Assembly: GCF_035762065.1 (NCBI RefSeq)
Contig: NZ_DASTPW010000016.1
Location: forward strand, 1 to 64,000
DNA: 64,000 bases
Direction: 5' to 3'
From: Methylibium sp035762065
Lineage (GTDB): Bacteria > Pseudomonadota > Gammaproteobacteria > Burkholderiales > Burkholderiaceae_C
The position numbers and the translations under genes are program-made. This document shows positions 1-10,152 of the stretch, in pieces; the stretch's first letter is position 1, and the number at the start of each line of letters is the position of its first letter. The notes below the pieces were generated by a model. It was not told the origin of the DNA. It was given only the letters and a program-made list of their open reading frames with translations, and ran no database searches.

Positions 1-1
1 G

Positions 2-3000
2 CTTCGCAAGGGCGGCGATGAACTGGGGTTCGGCAAGCTGTGCGCCGCACTCGTCGTCTTGGCCCGGCCGGTACCGGTCAAGCTTCTGGCTGCTGTCCTC
101 GGTGTCAGCGAAGCGCACGTCCATGACTTGTGCAACGACCTCGCCCCCGGCCTTCGCCGCGATGGTGACTACCTGGCATTCGCAGATGAGGACTTCGAGG
201 CGTTCATCTCTGAACGCGCCGATGCTTTCCTGCCCGTTGCGCGCGAGACGGCAGCGGCGATCCTTCTCGCAAAGCACGGGGAAGACGAATACTGCGCCGA
301 GCACGTCGCGGCGGCGCTGCTGGCGGCGGGCAACGGAGCCAAACTCCTACAACTCGCTCAGGCACACCCGGATCCGAGAGTCATAAGGGATCCCGTCAGA
401 AGGCGGGAGGTACAGCTGCATCGGCTGAAACTTGCAATGCGCGTGGCGCGATTGGCGGGTCAACGCGCAGAGGCGATCCTTGTGCTCCTGCGAGGTGCGC
501 GCGCTCTGAAGACCGACGAGGCCGTTCGCAAGATGCTGACGGACAACGTGGACCTTTCGGCTCGCTTTGCGCAGAGGAGTCTGCGGAAGACCGTGCTGCA
601 GGAGCGGAAGCATGTTGGGCTGCATGGGCGCACGCTCTGCCACTTGATGCTCGATTGCGCGGTGAGAGGCGATGCGCTTCGAGCGCGAGACTGGCGACGG
701 CAATTCATGGCATGGCTCGAGTCCTACTTCGAACGGCAAAAGGAGAAAAAGGACAGGCACCCGGAGTGGAAGTTGGACCATGGCGACCTTGCGGCCGAGG
801 GCGAGGCTGTGTTGCGCGCCGAAGGTCCTCGCCACGGAGTCGCCACCTTGCGTCGTTGGAAGCCGAAGACTCTGATGCCCAGGGTCGTAGACACCATCAC
901 GCACCGCTTGCTCGCGTCTGGGGAGCAGAAGCTTGTGAGAGCCGTACTCGGCAGTCTTCAGCGCGCGCCGCTTTGGGACGTGACCATTCGGGTTCCACTT
1001 GCGCTCGCAGGTGAAGACGCAGGCCTCGCGGAGTTGCAGACTAACCTCGGACGGTGGGTGAGACGTGGCTGGCTCGGCCAGAGCGTGGCTCCGCGTGACC
1101 TGGATGAGTCCGGCCGACACGGTCCGCTGGTCGGACTGCTGCTGACCGGCGCCGAGGTGGTCGTGGCGCAGAGGGGCATCGTGCGTGAGGTGCGTCAAGT
1201 CCTCGAAGTCATTGCGAGTCCGTCTTGGCGTACACGTCAGAACATCTATCGAAGCTCACGCGAGTTCATTGATGCCACTCTTCGCGCCCACACTTTGCTC
1301 GAGCTGCTCGACGGCAGGGATGCCACTGTTGAGTCTTATCTCGGACCGGCCAAGCCTTCTGGGAGTGAGAGCGGCGAGGCTGGCCAGAAAGGCAAGAAGA
1401 ACCATGAAGACGAGCGTGTGGAGCGGCTCGAAAAGTTCATTCGAGACTTGTTGCCAATCTATAACGCTCGGGCCAAGTGCATCGTTCCCTGGTCCGACCG
1501 TAGCGCCGAGTGGGATCGGTTCGGTGCTGCGGTGGCTGGCTATGGGCGCGGCGACTACTCGATGCGCGACGACCACGACATTAAGACCATGAGGGATCGG
1601 ATCGGCCAATCGATCGCGGCAATACAGCACGTGCCCGAGATTGGCGGGCCAGAATGTGCGGAGCTGGCCTACGGCGCTTGTCATGTTCAAGAGGGCCGTC
1701 TCTCACGCGAAGAGCTGAGCGTGCTGCGGACGCTTTCGCTGCACAGCGGCGTGCATACGTTCGTGCTAGAGAAGGCAGTAGCGCACGCAGTGGCCGTCAA
1801 GAATGACAGGGCTCCAGCTACCGACAGGGCGGAGCGGCTGGTGGAGTTGGCCAGGCTGATCAGCCCATTCAGCCCGAGTGACGCCGAAGCCCTCTTCGCT
1901 GACGCATCGGCCGTGCTGGAAGATGTTGACGTCGACAGCATCTTTCACCTTGAGATGCTCGGGCCATTCGCGCGCACCGCCATTGGCGCAATGGGCACAG
2001 ACGAGCGGCGGGTTGCGGCTTGCCAGCTCGCCGAACTGGCGGCAGAGTTTTGGGGCGTACTGGGGGATCACGAACGTTTTCCGTGGGAGTCCTTGGCAGC
2101 ATCGCTGACGACGCTCGACCTTCCCGTCGCCCTTGGGGCGGCCGGCCGTTGGGACGACGCGGGTCTCGTCCGCGCGCACCGACTGATCCCCGACATCCTG
2201 ACAGTTGGCTTGGAAGCGGGGTCGATCGCAGTTGACTCCGTCGTGCCGCTTCTGTGCCTCGGTGTTGATTTGGACAGTAACGTGCTCGACCCGATCGCCA
2301 AAGCACTTTCAGCGCCAGGACATGCGTCAGAGAGGTCTGACGTTGCCGAGGAGTTGGCAAGGCTGACGGTCATGGGTATCGATGGCCATGACGGGCTGTC
2401 AGAGGTCAGGGCGTCTATCGACATCGCTCAGACGGATCAGTCGACACCATGGGTCCGGCGTGGACGAAACATCCTGCGGTTCTTCGACGTACAGAACGGC
2501 GGGATTGGCGAAGTGCAGGCCGATAGCTCCCCACCGCCGGAGAACCCTTCGGGGGCTGACATTCGTGCGGCTGTGCAGCAATCCGGCCGACACACTTCGG
2601 CCGCGGAAGTCGAAGCGACACTTTGTCGGGTCGAGGCCGAAGCCCGTCGGAACGAGCGCTACATCGATGCTCTCGAAGTCCTGCGAGAGATTCGGCGGGG
2701 CGTCAAAGTGGTCGATCGACGAGCACATCTGGATGCGCTTGCGTTGTGCGATTTCGAGCGACGACGGAGTGATCTCGCCGCCGCGATTGCTGGAGCCGTT
2801 ACCGAGTGGGCTGCTGCTTCGCCGTCAGTCGCAAGCTGGTGCCGAGAGACTCTGCCTTCACTCATCGCCAAACGACTGCCAGATTTCTACTACGCGGCCA
2901 AATTCCGCCGGGAGTCAGCTGTCTTGCCCGGAATGTGGGCAGCCAGTGGCCTGTCGAACGATCGGGTGTGCGAGTCGCTCTTGGAAGGACTCGAGTTGCA

Positions 3001-4933
3001 TGCCAACAAGTGGGACGCCGCCTCGGTGTACGGCATCCTGGAGTTGCTTGCTGTGCACATCGCGCCCGTTGAGGCAGCGGACGCGTTGACGCGGCACCTC
3101 GCAAAGGAGGTTGCCGATTTGAAGCGTCGCGAGGACAGATTCGAAGCTGGCGACATACCCGAGAGCGTCGTCGAGTCAGTGGGTCGCCTGCTCTATGCGA
3201 TGCTGGGTGACGCCGACCTAAGAGTGCGTTGGGGCGCGGCGCATGCGCTGAGAGTCGCAGCGCGACTGGGTCAGCATGCCGTCGTCGACGCGGTGGTCGA
3301 ACAGTGGCCTCGGTCAGTTGAGGTCACCTTCCGGGACGCGCGGGCCCCGTTCTACTGGCTTGCGGCGAGGCTCTGGTTGCTCATCGCGATGGAAAGGATC
3401 GCCGACGAATCACCCGCCGCCGCGGAGAAGCATGGTCGCTTCCTCTTTTCGATTGCCACCGACGGCAGCTTTCCACATCTCCTTTGCCAGCGTTTCGCCA
3501 AGGGCGCCGTTGGTGTGCTGCTCGGGCGCGGATTGGTTTCGTTGAACGCCGCGGAGGAAGCAGCTCTCGACAGTGCGACCAAGTCCGTCCTGCCCACAGT
3601 GCCTTCGGCCTGCCACAAGGCCTTTGGTCGGTTCGGAGACCAGGATGGCCGTCGCTTCCGATTCGACTCGACCGACACGCTTCCATACTGGTACGACGAA
3701 CCGCTTCAGCTCTTCGCTGATGTAAGCGGCAACGAGTTCTTGGATGTGGCGGAACGCTGGGTTGTTGACCGTTGGAAGGCGGATACAGATGCCTGGATGT
3801 GGGCTAACGAGCCCAGGAAACACCGATTCCAGCGCGAGCCGTACTCGAGTTCGCATCGTCACGGGTCGTTGCCGACGATCGAGCGGGCCCACACGCATCT
3901 CGAGTGGCACGCGATGTGGTGCACCGTGGGCGAACTGCTCTTGACCAAGCCACTGGCGGAGAGTCGCGAGGACCGCTGGCGCGATTGGGACTATTGGTGG
4001 TCGCGCAGTGGCTTGACGGAGCCGCCCTACTGGCTCTCCGATCTCCGGGGCTTCAAGCCGCTGGAAGCGCGCCTGTGGTACGGAAGTGGCGAGAAGGATG
4101 AGGATTGGCTGCAAAGCGTTCGCTTTGAAGACCTACTCTCCGAGGTAGGCCTGAACGAGACGAGCGGCGATGTTGTCGTCGCTGGCTATGTTTCTTGCTC
4201 CGAGGGCAAGCAACGCTCGACGATGAACATCTCGAGCGCTTTGGTTTCGCCCGAGGCGGCCTCCGCGCTGGTCCGCGCTCTGCAGTCGATCGGCAACGCC
4301 TGGGACTACAAGATTCCAGAGGAAGGCGAGGACATGGAGATCGATAAGGCGCCATATCGCCTGGTCGGTTGGCTGTGTCACCCGCAACGCGACACCAGAC
4401 TGGACGACGAAGACGTCCTTCGGCGCCAGGTCGCGGCCTGTGCTGTCAAGCCCGGGGACAGGGTCTCAAAGGTTCTTGGTCTCGTGCAGGACAGGAGCAG
4501 CGAACCCGCGTGCTGGGTGGGACTCGGCGGCGATGTCAAGTTTCGGTACGTCGCCTGGAGCGACGACATGTCGGATGCGACGGCCAGGTATTCGTCAGGC
4601 TATTTGCGTTCGTACGGCCATCGGCTGATGGCGTCGAGGTCCGCGATCCTCGACTTTCTGATCGCACGAAAGATGGACTTGATCGTAGAGGTGGATCTGA
4701 CACGAAGAACGGGGGATGGCTATGGCAGCGACGATTCGCAAGACTCCAAGGAGGCGTCGTACGACTTCGTCGTCGTCCTTCGGAGGGACGGGCGCATCGA
4801 GGGAGCCGACGGATATCTTGGAACTTGGACAGTACCTCGTCGAGCAGCTCGGGCTGGACGACGGCGTGGACACACTGGGCCGGTGGATGGCACACCACTT
4901 GGCGGAACTCCTGGTCGCAGCAAGAAGCGCTGA
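2..4933 (+). CDS. Partial giant STAND-ATPase-like protein (C-terminal part), putative defence protein
   Basis: The frame is open at the left edge of the window, so the true start lies upstream; a TTG at 59 is probably not the start. The first visible ~75 residues (LGFGKLCAALVVLARPVPVK, then LLAAVLGVSEAHVHDLCNDL) look like the winged-helix segment that follows the P-loop domain in STAND/NACHT-type ATPases. About 1,500 residues of mostly helical sequence follow, as expected of a sensor solenoid, then a Trp-rich C-terminal region (roughly residues 1,240-1,590) ending in YDFVVVLRRDGRIEGADG. No Walker A or B motif is visible, so ATPase identity is inferred from what should lie to the left. Antiphage STAND proteins (Avs and relatives) share this size and layout. 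The last ~35 residues are Arg/Gly-rich and coincide with the start of the next gene in another frame, so they may be read-through sequence. Base composition is less GC-rich than in the core genes to the right. Confidence 0.6.
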   Translation, partial: LRKGGDELGFGKLCAALVVLARPVPVKLLAAVLGVSEAHVHDLCNDLAPGLRRDGDYLAFADEDFEAFISERADAFLPVARETAAAILLAKHGEDEYCAEHVAAALLAAGNGAKLLQLAQAHPDPRVIRDPVRRREVQLHRLKLAMRVARLAGQRAEAILVLLRGARALKTDEAVRKMLTDNVDLSARFAQRSLRKTVLQERKHVGLHGRTLCHLMLDCAVRGDALRARDWRRQFMAWLESYFERQKEKKDRHPEWKLDHGDLAAEGEAVLRAEGPRHGVATLRRWKPKTLMPRVVDTITHRLLASGEQKLVRAVLGSLQRAPLWDVTIRVPLALAGEDAGLAELQTNLGRWVRRGWLGQSVAPRDLDESGRHGPLVGLLLTGAEVVVAQRGIVREVRQVLEVIASPSWRTRQNIYRSSREFIDATLRAHTLLELLDGRDATVESYLGPAKPSGSESGEAGQKGKKNHEDERVERLEKFIRDLLPIYNARAKCIVPWSDRSAEWDRFGAAVAGYGRGDYSMRDDHDIKTMRDRIGQSIAAIQHVPEIGGPECAELAYGACHVQEGRLSREELSVLRTLSLHSGVHTFVLEKAVAHAVAVKNDRAPATDRAERLVELARLISPFSPSDAEALFADASAVLEDVDVDSIFHLEMLGPFARTAIGAMGTDERRVAACQLAELAAEFWGVLGDHERFPWESLAASLTTLDLPVALGAAGRWDDAGLVRAHRLIPDILTVGLEAGSIAVDSVVPLLCLGVDLDSNVLDPIAKALSAPGHASERSDVAEELARLTVMGIDGHDGLSEVRASIDIAQTDQSTPWVRRGRNILRFFDVQNGGIGEVQADSSPPPENPSGADIRAAVQQSGRHTSAAEVEATLCRVEAEARRNERYIDALEVLREIRRGVKVVDRRAHLDALALCDFERRRSDLAAAIAGAVTEWAAASPSVASWCRETLPSLIAKRLPDFYYAAKFRRESAVLPGMWAASGLSNDRVCESLLEGLELHANKWDAASVYGILELLAVHIAPVEAADALTRHLAKEVADLKRREDRFEAGDIPESVVESVGRLLYAMLGDADLRVRWGAAHALRVAARLGQHAVVDAVVEQWPRSVEVTFRDARAPFYWLAARLWLLIAMERIADESPAAAEKHGRFLFSIATDGSFPHLLCQRFAKGAVGVLLGRGLVSLNAAEEAALDSATKSVLPTVPSACHKAFGRFGDQDGRRFRFDSTDTLPYWYDEPLQLFADVSGNEFLDVAERWVVDRWKADTDAWMWANEPRKHRFQREPYSSSHRHGSLPTIERAHTHLEWHAMWCTVGELLLTKPLAESREDRWRDWDYWWSRSGLTEPPYWLSDLRGFKPLEARLWYGSGEKDEDWLQSVRFEDLLSEVGLNETSGDVVVAGYVSCSEGKQRSTMNISSALVSPEAASALVRALQSIGNAWDYKIPEEGEDMEIDKAPYRLVGWLCHPQRDTRLDDEDVLRRQVAACAVKPGDRVSKVLGLVQDRSSEPACWVGLGGDVKFRYVAWSDDMSDATARYSSGYLRSYGHRLMASRSAILDFLIARKMDLIVEVDLTRRTGDGYGSDDSQDSKEASYDFVVVLRRDGRIEGADGYLGTWTVPRRAARAGRRRGHTGPVDGTPLGGTPGRSKKR

Positions 4934-5483
4934 TGTCGCAGAGCGAGGGGCCGCGGAAGATCGAGTTGCCGCTCTGATTGCGCGCATCTGGGAACAGCGA
5001 CACGTCGCGTCCCCGAGGCTGAATCCGCTGGCTGAGTACGCAAAGGCGGCACAGGTGCTTGCCGCGATCCATCCAACGACCAATCAGTTCGCGCCATTGA
5101 ATCTGTCCGGAACGTCGACACGCACCGTGCTTTCTCTGGAGGCCTTCGACCTCGCTTCTCGGTTGGCAGTGCTGGGGCTCGTGGAAGTCCTGCCGGACGT
5201 GCCCCCTAAGGTGGCAACCGCAGTCGAGAAGTTTCTCTCTGCGGAAGAGATGGACTTTTTGCGCGCAGCTCGCAAGATCTACGACCTTCTAGCAACGGCG
5301 CCGGCTACTGCTGCGGCAAGCAAGAAGAAGGCGGCTGCGCCAAGCCTGGGTGATGTCGAAAGCGCTCGTTTGAGGTTGCTGGCGCGCTTACAGGCTGTTG
5401 TCGAAAAGCTGCTGGCGAGTCCCTCGGCGGGTGATCAGACTGCGGGTGTAGCTGCATCGCTGAGTGCGCGAACGAAGCGCTGA
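4716..5483 (+). CDS. Small companion protein of the STAND-like gene, unknown function
   Basis: A 255-residue frame that overlaps the 3' end of the giant gene by 218 bases if the ATG at 4716 is used. Credible protein sequence begins around residue 32 (TDILELGQYLVEQLG, then TLGRWMAHHLAELLVAA), so the true start could be the TTG at 4818, which would leave a 116-base overlap. The first ~30 residues are Arg/Ser/Thr-rich and look like out-of-frame reading of the upstream gene. The rest is mostly helical, ends in an Ala/Lys-rich linker and a short helix, and has no signal peptide, membrane segment or catalytic motif that I recognise. I recall similar small proteins downstream of giant ATP-binding proteins in other bacteria, but this is memory and untested. 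Its tight coupling suggests a partner or regulator of the giant protein. Confidence 0.6.
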   Translation: MAMAATIRKTPRRRRTTSSSSFGGTGASREPTDILELGQYLVEQLGLDDGVDTLGRWMAHHLAELLVAARSADVAERGAAEDRVAALIARIWEQRHVASPRLNPLAEYAKAAQVLAAIHPTTNQFAPLNLSGTSTRTVLSLEAFDLASRLAVLGLVEVLPDVPPKVATAVEKFLSAEEMDFLRAARKIYDLLATAPATAAASKKKAAAPSLGDVESARLRLLARLQAVVEKLLASPSAGDQTAGVAASLSARTKR

Positions 5484-6102
5484 GGGTCGAGGGACCATGG
5501 CGAATCAACGGGTCAGACAAGCGGGCCATGTTTGGGTGGAGGCGCGGCCCCTTCTATGACGCTGCAGAGCTGTTTTGGGGTACCGGCGCGGGCTGCCGCC
5601 TGCCGCGAGCTTCCTGCGAAGCGCCGGCATCCGAGGGAAGGATGACAAGCGCGGCGCACACGGCAGTCGCGATCCGTCGGACTTCAGCAGTGGCCGTGCT
5701 GGCGCGCTCGTGCCCAGGATCTCCCATAGTAGCGGGAGCCGCCCTCCGGGCCGTGGTGATCTGTGCGACAGGTTTGGGTCGAGAGTGCCAGCTCGAGCGG
5801 TAGGTCAGGGGTCGCTGGCGCGACCTGGACGGGCGCATCAGGCCCTACGACTGCAGTACCTCGTACAGCCGCCGTTCGAACTAGAGCCGATCGCCTGGCC
5901 GAGCGACTGCTTGATGCGAGTCAGCGTAATCACGCCCGCCAGCCGTCACCGACCGCAACCGCTGCTAAGCAGTAGATGGCGGTACACCACCAAGAATGCG
6001 GCCATGCGCCGCAAGAACAACCAAACTGGACTTGATGTCTTCCCCAAGTAGAGCGGTACTGGTGCCCGCCGCGGTCGTCGCGGCGCAATACCAGGATCAC
6101 TC
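5484..6102 (+). other. Intergenic stretch in the island, no convincing gene
   Basis: About 620 bases between the companion gene and the DUF3489 gene. The open frames here (for example 5528-5803, 5575-6051 and 5763-5975) give Arg/Ser/Pro-rich translations without domain-like composition and overlap one another. No tRNA, clear terminator or repeat was found. It may hold degraded gene remains or the promoter of the recombinase module. Confidence 0.5.
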
Positions 6103-6474
6103 ATGCCAACTACCAAGTCCGTCCGCTCGCAACGCGCCAAGGCTACGAAGGCGCCCGCGAAGCGCAACAGTCGCCCGGCGCCTTCGCCTGCGCACCGCTC
6201 ACCCAAGGCGAGGTCAAGTACCCGCAAGGCTTCGCCTGCTCCACGCAAGCCCCAGCCGTCCTCATCGACAGGTTCGAAGCAAGCTCGACTGATCGCCCTG
6301 CTACGCGGCGCTTCCGGGGCGACGGTGACACAGATGACCGATTTGACCGGCTGGCAACCTCACTCCGTGCGAGGTGTGATCAGCGGCGTGCTTCGCAAGA
6401 AGCTGGGACTGACCGTCTCTTGCGCAGCGGACGACGGCGGGTCGCGGATCTATCGCATCGTCGACGCCGCATGA
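6103..6474 (+). CDS. DUF3489 family protein
   Basis: A 123-residue protein. Residues ~1-65 are a basic Ala/Pro/Ser/Lys-rich tail of the kind seen in nucleic-acid-binding proteins. Residues ~66-121 form the conserved DUF3489 core: KQARLIALLRGASGATVTQM, then TGWQPHSVRGVISGVLRKKL, ending in SRIYRIV. The core looks like a small winged-helix or helix-turn-helix fold, which suggests DNA binding, though no activity is established for the family. It is the first gene of a three-gene unit: its TGA overlaps the ATG of the DUF2924 gene (ATGA). Families DUF3489 and DUF2924 are commonly found beside this type of resolvase-like recombinase, so it is probably an accessory or control factor for the recombinase. 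Confidence 0.8.
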   Translation: MPTTKSVRSQRAKATKAPAKRNSRPAPSPAHRSPKARSSTRKASPAPRKPQPSSSTGSKQARLIALLRGASGATVTQMTDLTGWQPHSVRGVISGVLRKKLGLTVSCAADDGGSRIYRIVDAA

Positions 6475-6872
6475 ACAGGGAGTCGATCGACTTGGCAGAA
6501 CTCGAAGCCATGTCGCGCGACGAGCTCGCCGAACGCTGGTGTGTAGCGTTTGGCTGCCCAGCGCCTCGGGGCTCGCGCGCTGCCTTCTTGCGATCGGCAC
6601 TCGGTTGGCAGTTGCAGATGGCTCAGCACCTCGGCAGCACCGATCCGAAGCGGTTAATTCGATCGCTGCAACGGTCGGCAGCGCCGGCGCCGCGGACGCT
6701 GTCGACCGGCACCCAGCTCCTGCGCGAATGGCAAGGCCGGACCCATCGGGTTTCGGTGCTGCCTTCCGGCTTCGAGCACGAGGGCATCCGCTACCGCAGC
6801 CTCTCCTCGATCGCCCGACGGATTACCGGTACGCCGTGGTCGGGGCCGCTGTTCTTCGGGCTGCGCAAGTGA
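6471..6872 (+). CDS. DUF2924 family protein
   Basis: A 133-residue protein. The ATG at 6471 is chosen because it overlaps the preceding stop codon (ATGA); an in-frame upstream extension to 6420 adds only Arg-rich sequence. The N-terminal half is helical (AELEAMSRDELAERWCVAFG); the C-terminal half has the family signature: TGTQLLREWQGRTHRVSVLP, then IRYRSLSSIARRITGTPWSG and FFGLRK. This family is repeatedly found directly upstream of serine recombinases and may take part in target binding, but its function is undetermined. The stop overlaps the GTG start of the recombinase, so the three genes are very likely co-translated. Confidence 0.85.
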   Translation: MNRESIDLAELEAMSRDELAERWCVAFGCPAPRGSRAAFLRSALGWQLQMAQHLGSTDPKRLIRSLQRSAAPAPRTLSTGTQLLREWQGRTHRVSVLPSGFEHEGIRYRSLSSIARRITGTPWSGPLFFGLRK

Positions 6873-8488
6873 GCCTCGTCTGCGCGATCTACACCCGCAA
6901 GTCGTCCGAGGAAGGCCTGGAACAGAGCTTCAACTCGCTCGATGCCCAGCGCGAGGCGAGCGAAGCCTTTGTGCTCAGCCAGAAGTCCCAAGGCTGGAAG
7001 GTCTCCAAGACGGCCTACGACGACGGCGGCTACTCCGGAGGGAATCTGCAGCGCCCTGCCCTTCAGCGCCTGCTGGCCGACGTAGCGGCCGGTCGCATCC
7101 AGATCATCGTGGTCTACAAGGTCGATCGGCTCACGCGCTCGCTGGCGGACTTCGCGAAGCTGGTCGAGCGCTTTGATGCTCAGGGCGTGTCCTTCGTGTC
7201 GGTGACACAGCAGTTCAACACCACGAGCTCAATGGGCCGACTGACCTTGAACGTGCTGCTGTCCTTCGCTCAGTTCGAGCGCGAGGTCACTGGCGAGCGC
7301 ATCCGCGACAAGATCGCGGCGTCCAAGCGCAAGGGGTTGTGGATGGGGGGCGTCGCTCCGATCGGTTACCGGCCCCACGAGAGGACGCTGGTGATCGATG
7401 AGGGCGAAGCTGAGCGCGTGCGGGACCTGTACCGCCTGTACCTACGGCTCGGCTGTGTGAGCCAGCTCAAGCGGCACGTCGATGGTCAGGCTTGGTCCAC
7501 CCCTGCGCGGCCGGACAACGCTCGCAGCACTGGCGACCGGCCCTTCAGTCGGGGTCACCTGCATCGGATCCTCTGCAACCCCATCTACGCCGGCCGGATC
7601 GCGCACAAGGATCAGGTCTACGACGGTCACCATCCGGCGATTATCGATGACGCTACCTGGCAGGCGGTGCAGCAACGGCTGGCGGACAACCGGCAAGGGC
7701 AGCGCGGCAAGCGCGATGCGAGCCAGGCCAGTCTGTTGGCTGGGATGCTCTTCGACGAGCAAGGCCAGCGCCTCACGCCAAGCCATGCGAAGAAGGGGCA
7801 GCGGCGCTACCGCTACTACGTCGGCGTAGGAGACGAGCCGATGCGTTTACCCGGGCAGCAACTGGAGCAGGCGGTGCTGCAAGGTCTGATCGCCTTCCTC
7901 AACGATGAAGGTCGAGTGCTCGAAGTGATCGGTGCCGATCGACCCGACGAGGTGATGGGCGGGCTCAAACAAGCCAAGGCGCTTGGGACCAGCTTGGCAG
8001 CGATGGGCACCGAGAAGACCAACGCCGTGAAGCGGCTGGTCGAACGCATCATCGTTGCCACCTCGAACCTCCAGATCGTCATTCGAGGCGAGCCGCTCGG
8101 CGCACCGCAGCAGACCGTTCGAGAGGACGTGCCAGTGAAGCTCAAGCGTTGCGGCATGGCGATGCGGCTGATCGTCAGGGACCGCACGATCGCCCCAGCA
8201 CCGCAGTTCGACGCCAAGTTGATCGCCCTGATCGGTAAGGCGCAAGGATGGTTTGCGGCTCTGGCCTCAGGGCGATGCAAAGGCGTGGCGGAGATCGCCG
8301 AGCAGGATGTCGTAGGCGCCTCCTACGTCGCGCGCGTAATTCGCCTTGCGTTCCTTGCGCCGGACATTGTCGAGCGCATCACGAAAGGTGAAGCGCCACC
8401 TGAACTGACCACTGAGCGGCTGAGCCGGATCGGCGAGTTGCCGATGGATTGGCAAGCGCAGCGTCGCTTGCTCGGTATGGACGCTTAG
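6869..8488 (+). CDS. Large serine recombinase (resolvase/invertase family), putative integrase
   Basis: A 539-residue protein starting at GTG 6869, four bases into the end of the DUF2924 gene (GTGA). An upstream in-frame extension to 6539 is rejected because it runs through the DUF2924 gene. The N-terminal catalytic domain (~1-150) shows AIYTRKSSEEG with the nucleophilic Ser near residue 12, YKVDRLTRS near residues 81-89, and the FAQFEREVTGERIRDKIAAS helix. A recombinase domain follows (~165-275, with HLHRILCNPIYAGRIAHKDQ). The C-terminal part has RRYRYYVG but no Cys-rich zinc ribbon; this is the subtype that travels with DUF2924 and DUF3489. It should integrate or excise the island or a larger element. 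A strong terminator follows the stop, and tRNA-Ser lies ~220 bases further on. Confidence 0.9.
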   Translation: MSLVCAIYTRKSSEEGLEQSFNSLDAQREASEAFVLSQKSQGWKVSKTAYDDGGYSGGNLQRPALQRLLADVAAGRIQIIVVYKVDRLTRSLADFAKLVERFDAQGVSFVSVTQQFNTTSSMGRLTLNVLLSFAQFEREVTGERIRDKIAASKRKGLWMGGVAPIGYRPHERTLVIDEGEAERVRDLYRLYLRLGCVSQLKRHVDGQAWSTPARPDNARSTGDRPFSRGHLHRILCNPIYAGRIAHKDQVYDGHHPAIIDDATWQAVQQRLADNRQGQRGKRDASQASLLAGMLFDEQGQRLTPSHAKKGQRRYRYYVGVGDEPMRLPGQQLEQAVLQGLIAFLNDEGRVLEVIGADRPDEVMGGLKQAKALGTSLAAMGTEKTNAVKRLVERIIVATSNLQIVIRGEPLGAPQQTVREDVPVKLKRCGMAMRLIVRDRTIAPAPQFDAKLIALIGKAQGWFAALASGRCKGVAEIAEQDVVGASYVARVIRLAFLAPDIVERITKGEAPPELTTERLSRIGELPMDWQAQRRLLGMDA

Positions 8489-8510
8489 CGATCCATTTGC
8501 ATCGTCAACA

Positions 8511-8537
8511 GGCCCCGCGGTGCGGGGCCTTCTTGTT
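8511..8537 (+). terminator. Rho-independent terminator after the recombinase gene
   Basis: Perfect 8-bp GC stem (8511-8518 with 8522-8529), a 3-base loop, then TTCTTGTT. It sits 22 bases past the recombinase stop and closes the three-gene module. Confidence 0.85.
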
Positions 8538-8672
8538 GGCGCCGCACATTCCTACGTACCGTCAGCCGGCCTCACTGAGAAAGTCCTCGGCAAACCGGCC
8601 TGCAGGCGCAGAACAGCGACAACAGAGAAAGCCCATCGCCCCGCAAGCCCGCACCGCGCGGGCCTAGCGCAA

Positions 8673-8697
8673 GAAAAAGCCCGCGACGGGCGCGGGC
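8673..8697 (-). terminator. Rho-independent terminator for tRNA-Ser
   Basis: On the minus strand, a 7-bp stem (8691-8697 with 8679-8685) with a 5-base loop is followed by a run of five U. It lies ~10 bases beyond the tRNA-Ser 3' end. It is probably original chromosomal sequence, which would place the right end of the island to its left. Confidence 0.8.
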
Positions 8698-8706
8698 TCG
8701 GACTAG

Positions 8707-8795
<89 letters not shown>

Positions 8796-8855
8796 TGATG
8801 GGTTCGCCGTGGTCGGCGAGGCGCGGAGTGTAGCCGAGGCACCCGCAGCGAACGC

Positions 8856-10151
<1,296 letters not shown>

Positions 10152-10152
10152 C

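Noticed and set aside
5528..6051. Possible small genes in the island gap
   Set aside because: Overlapping frames of similar length with Arg/Ser/Pro-rich translations and no recognisable feature.
6539..6868. In-frame N-terminal extension of the recombinase
   Set aside because: It overlaps the DUF2924 gene and precedes the conserved start of the catalytic domain; GTG 6869 fits the operon.
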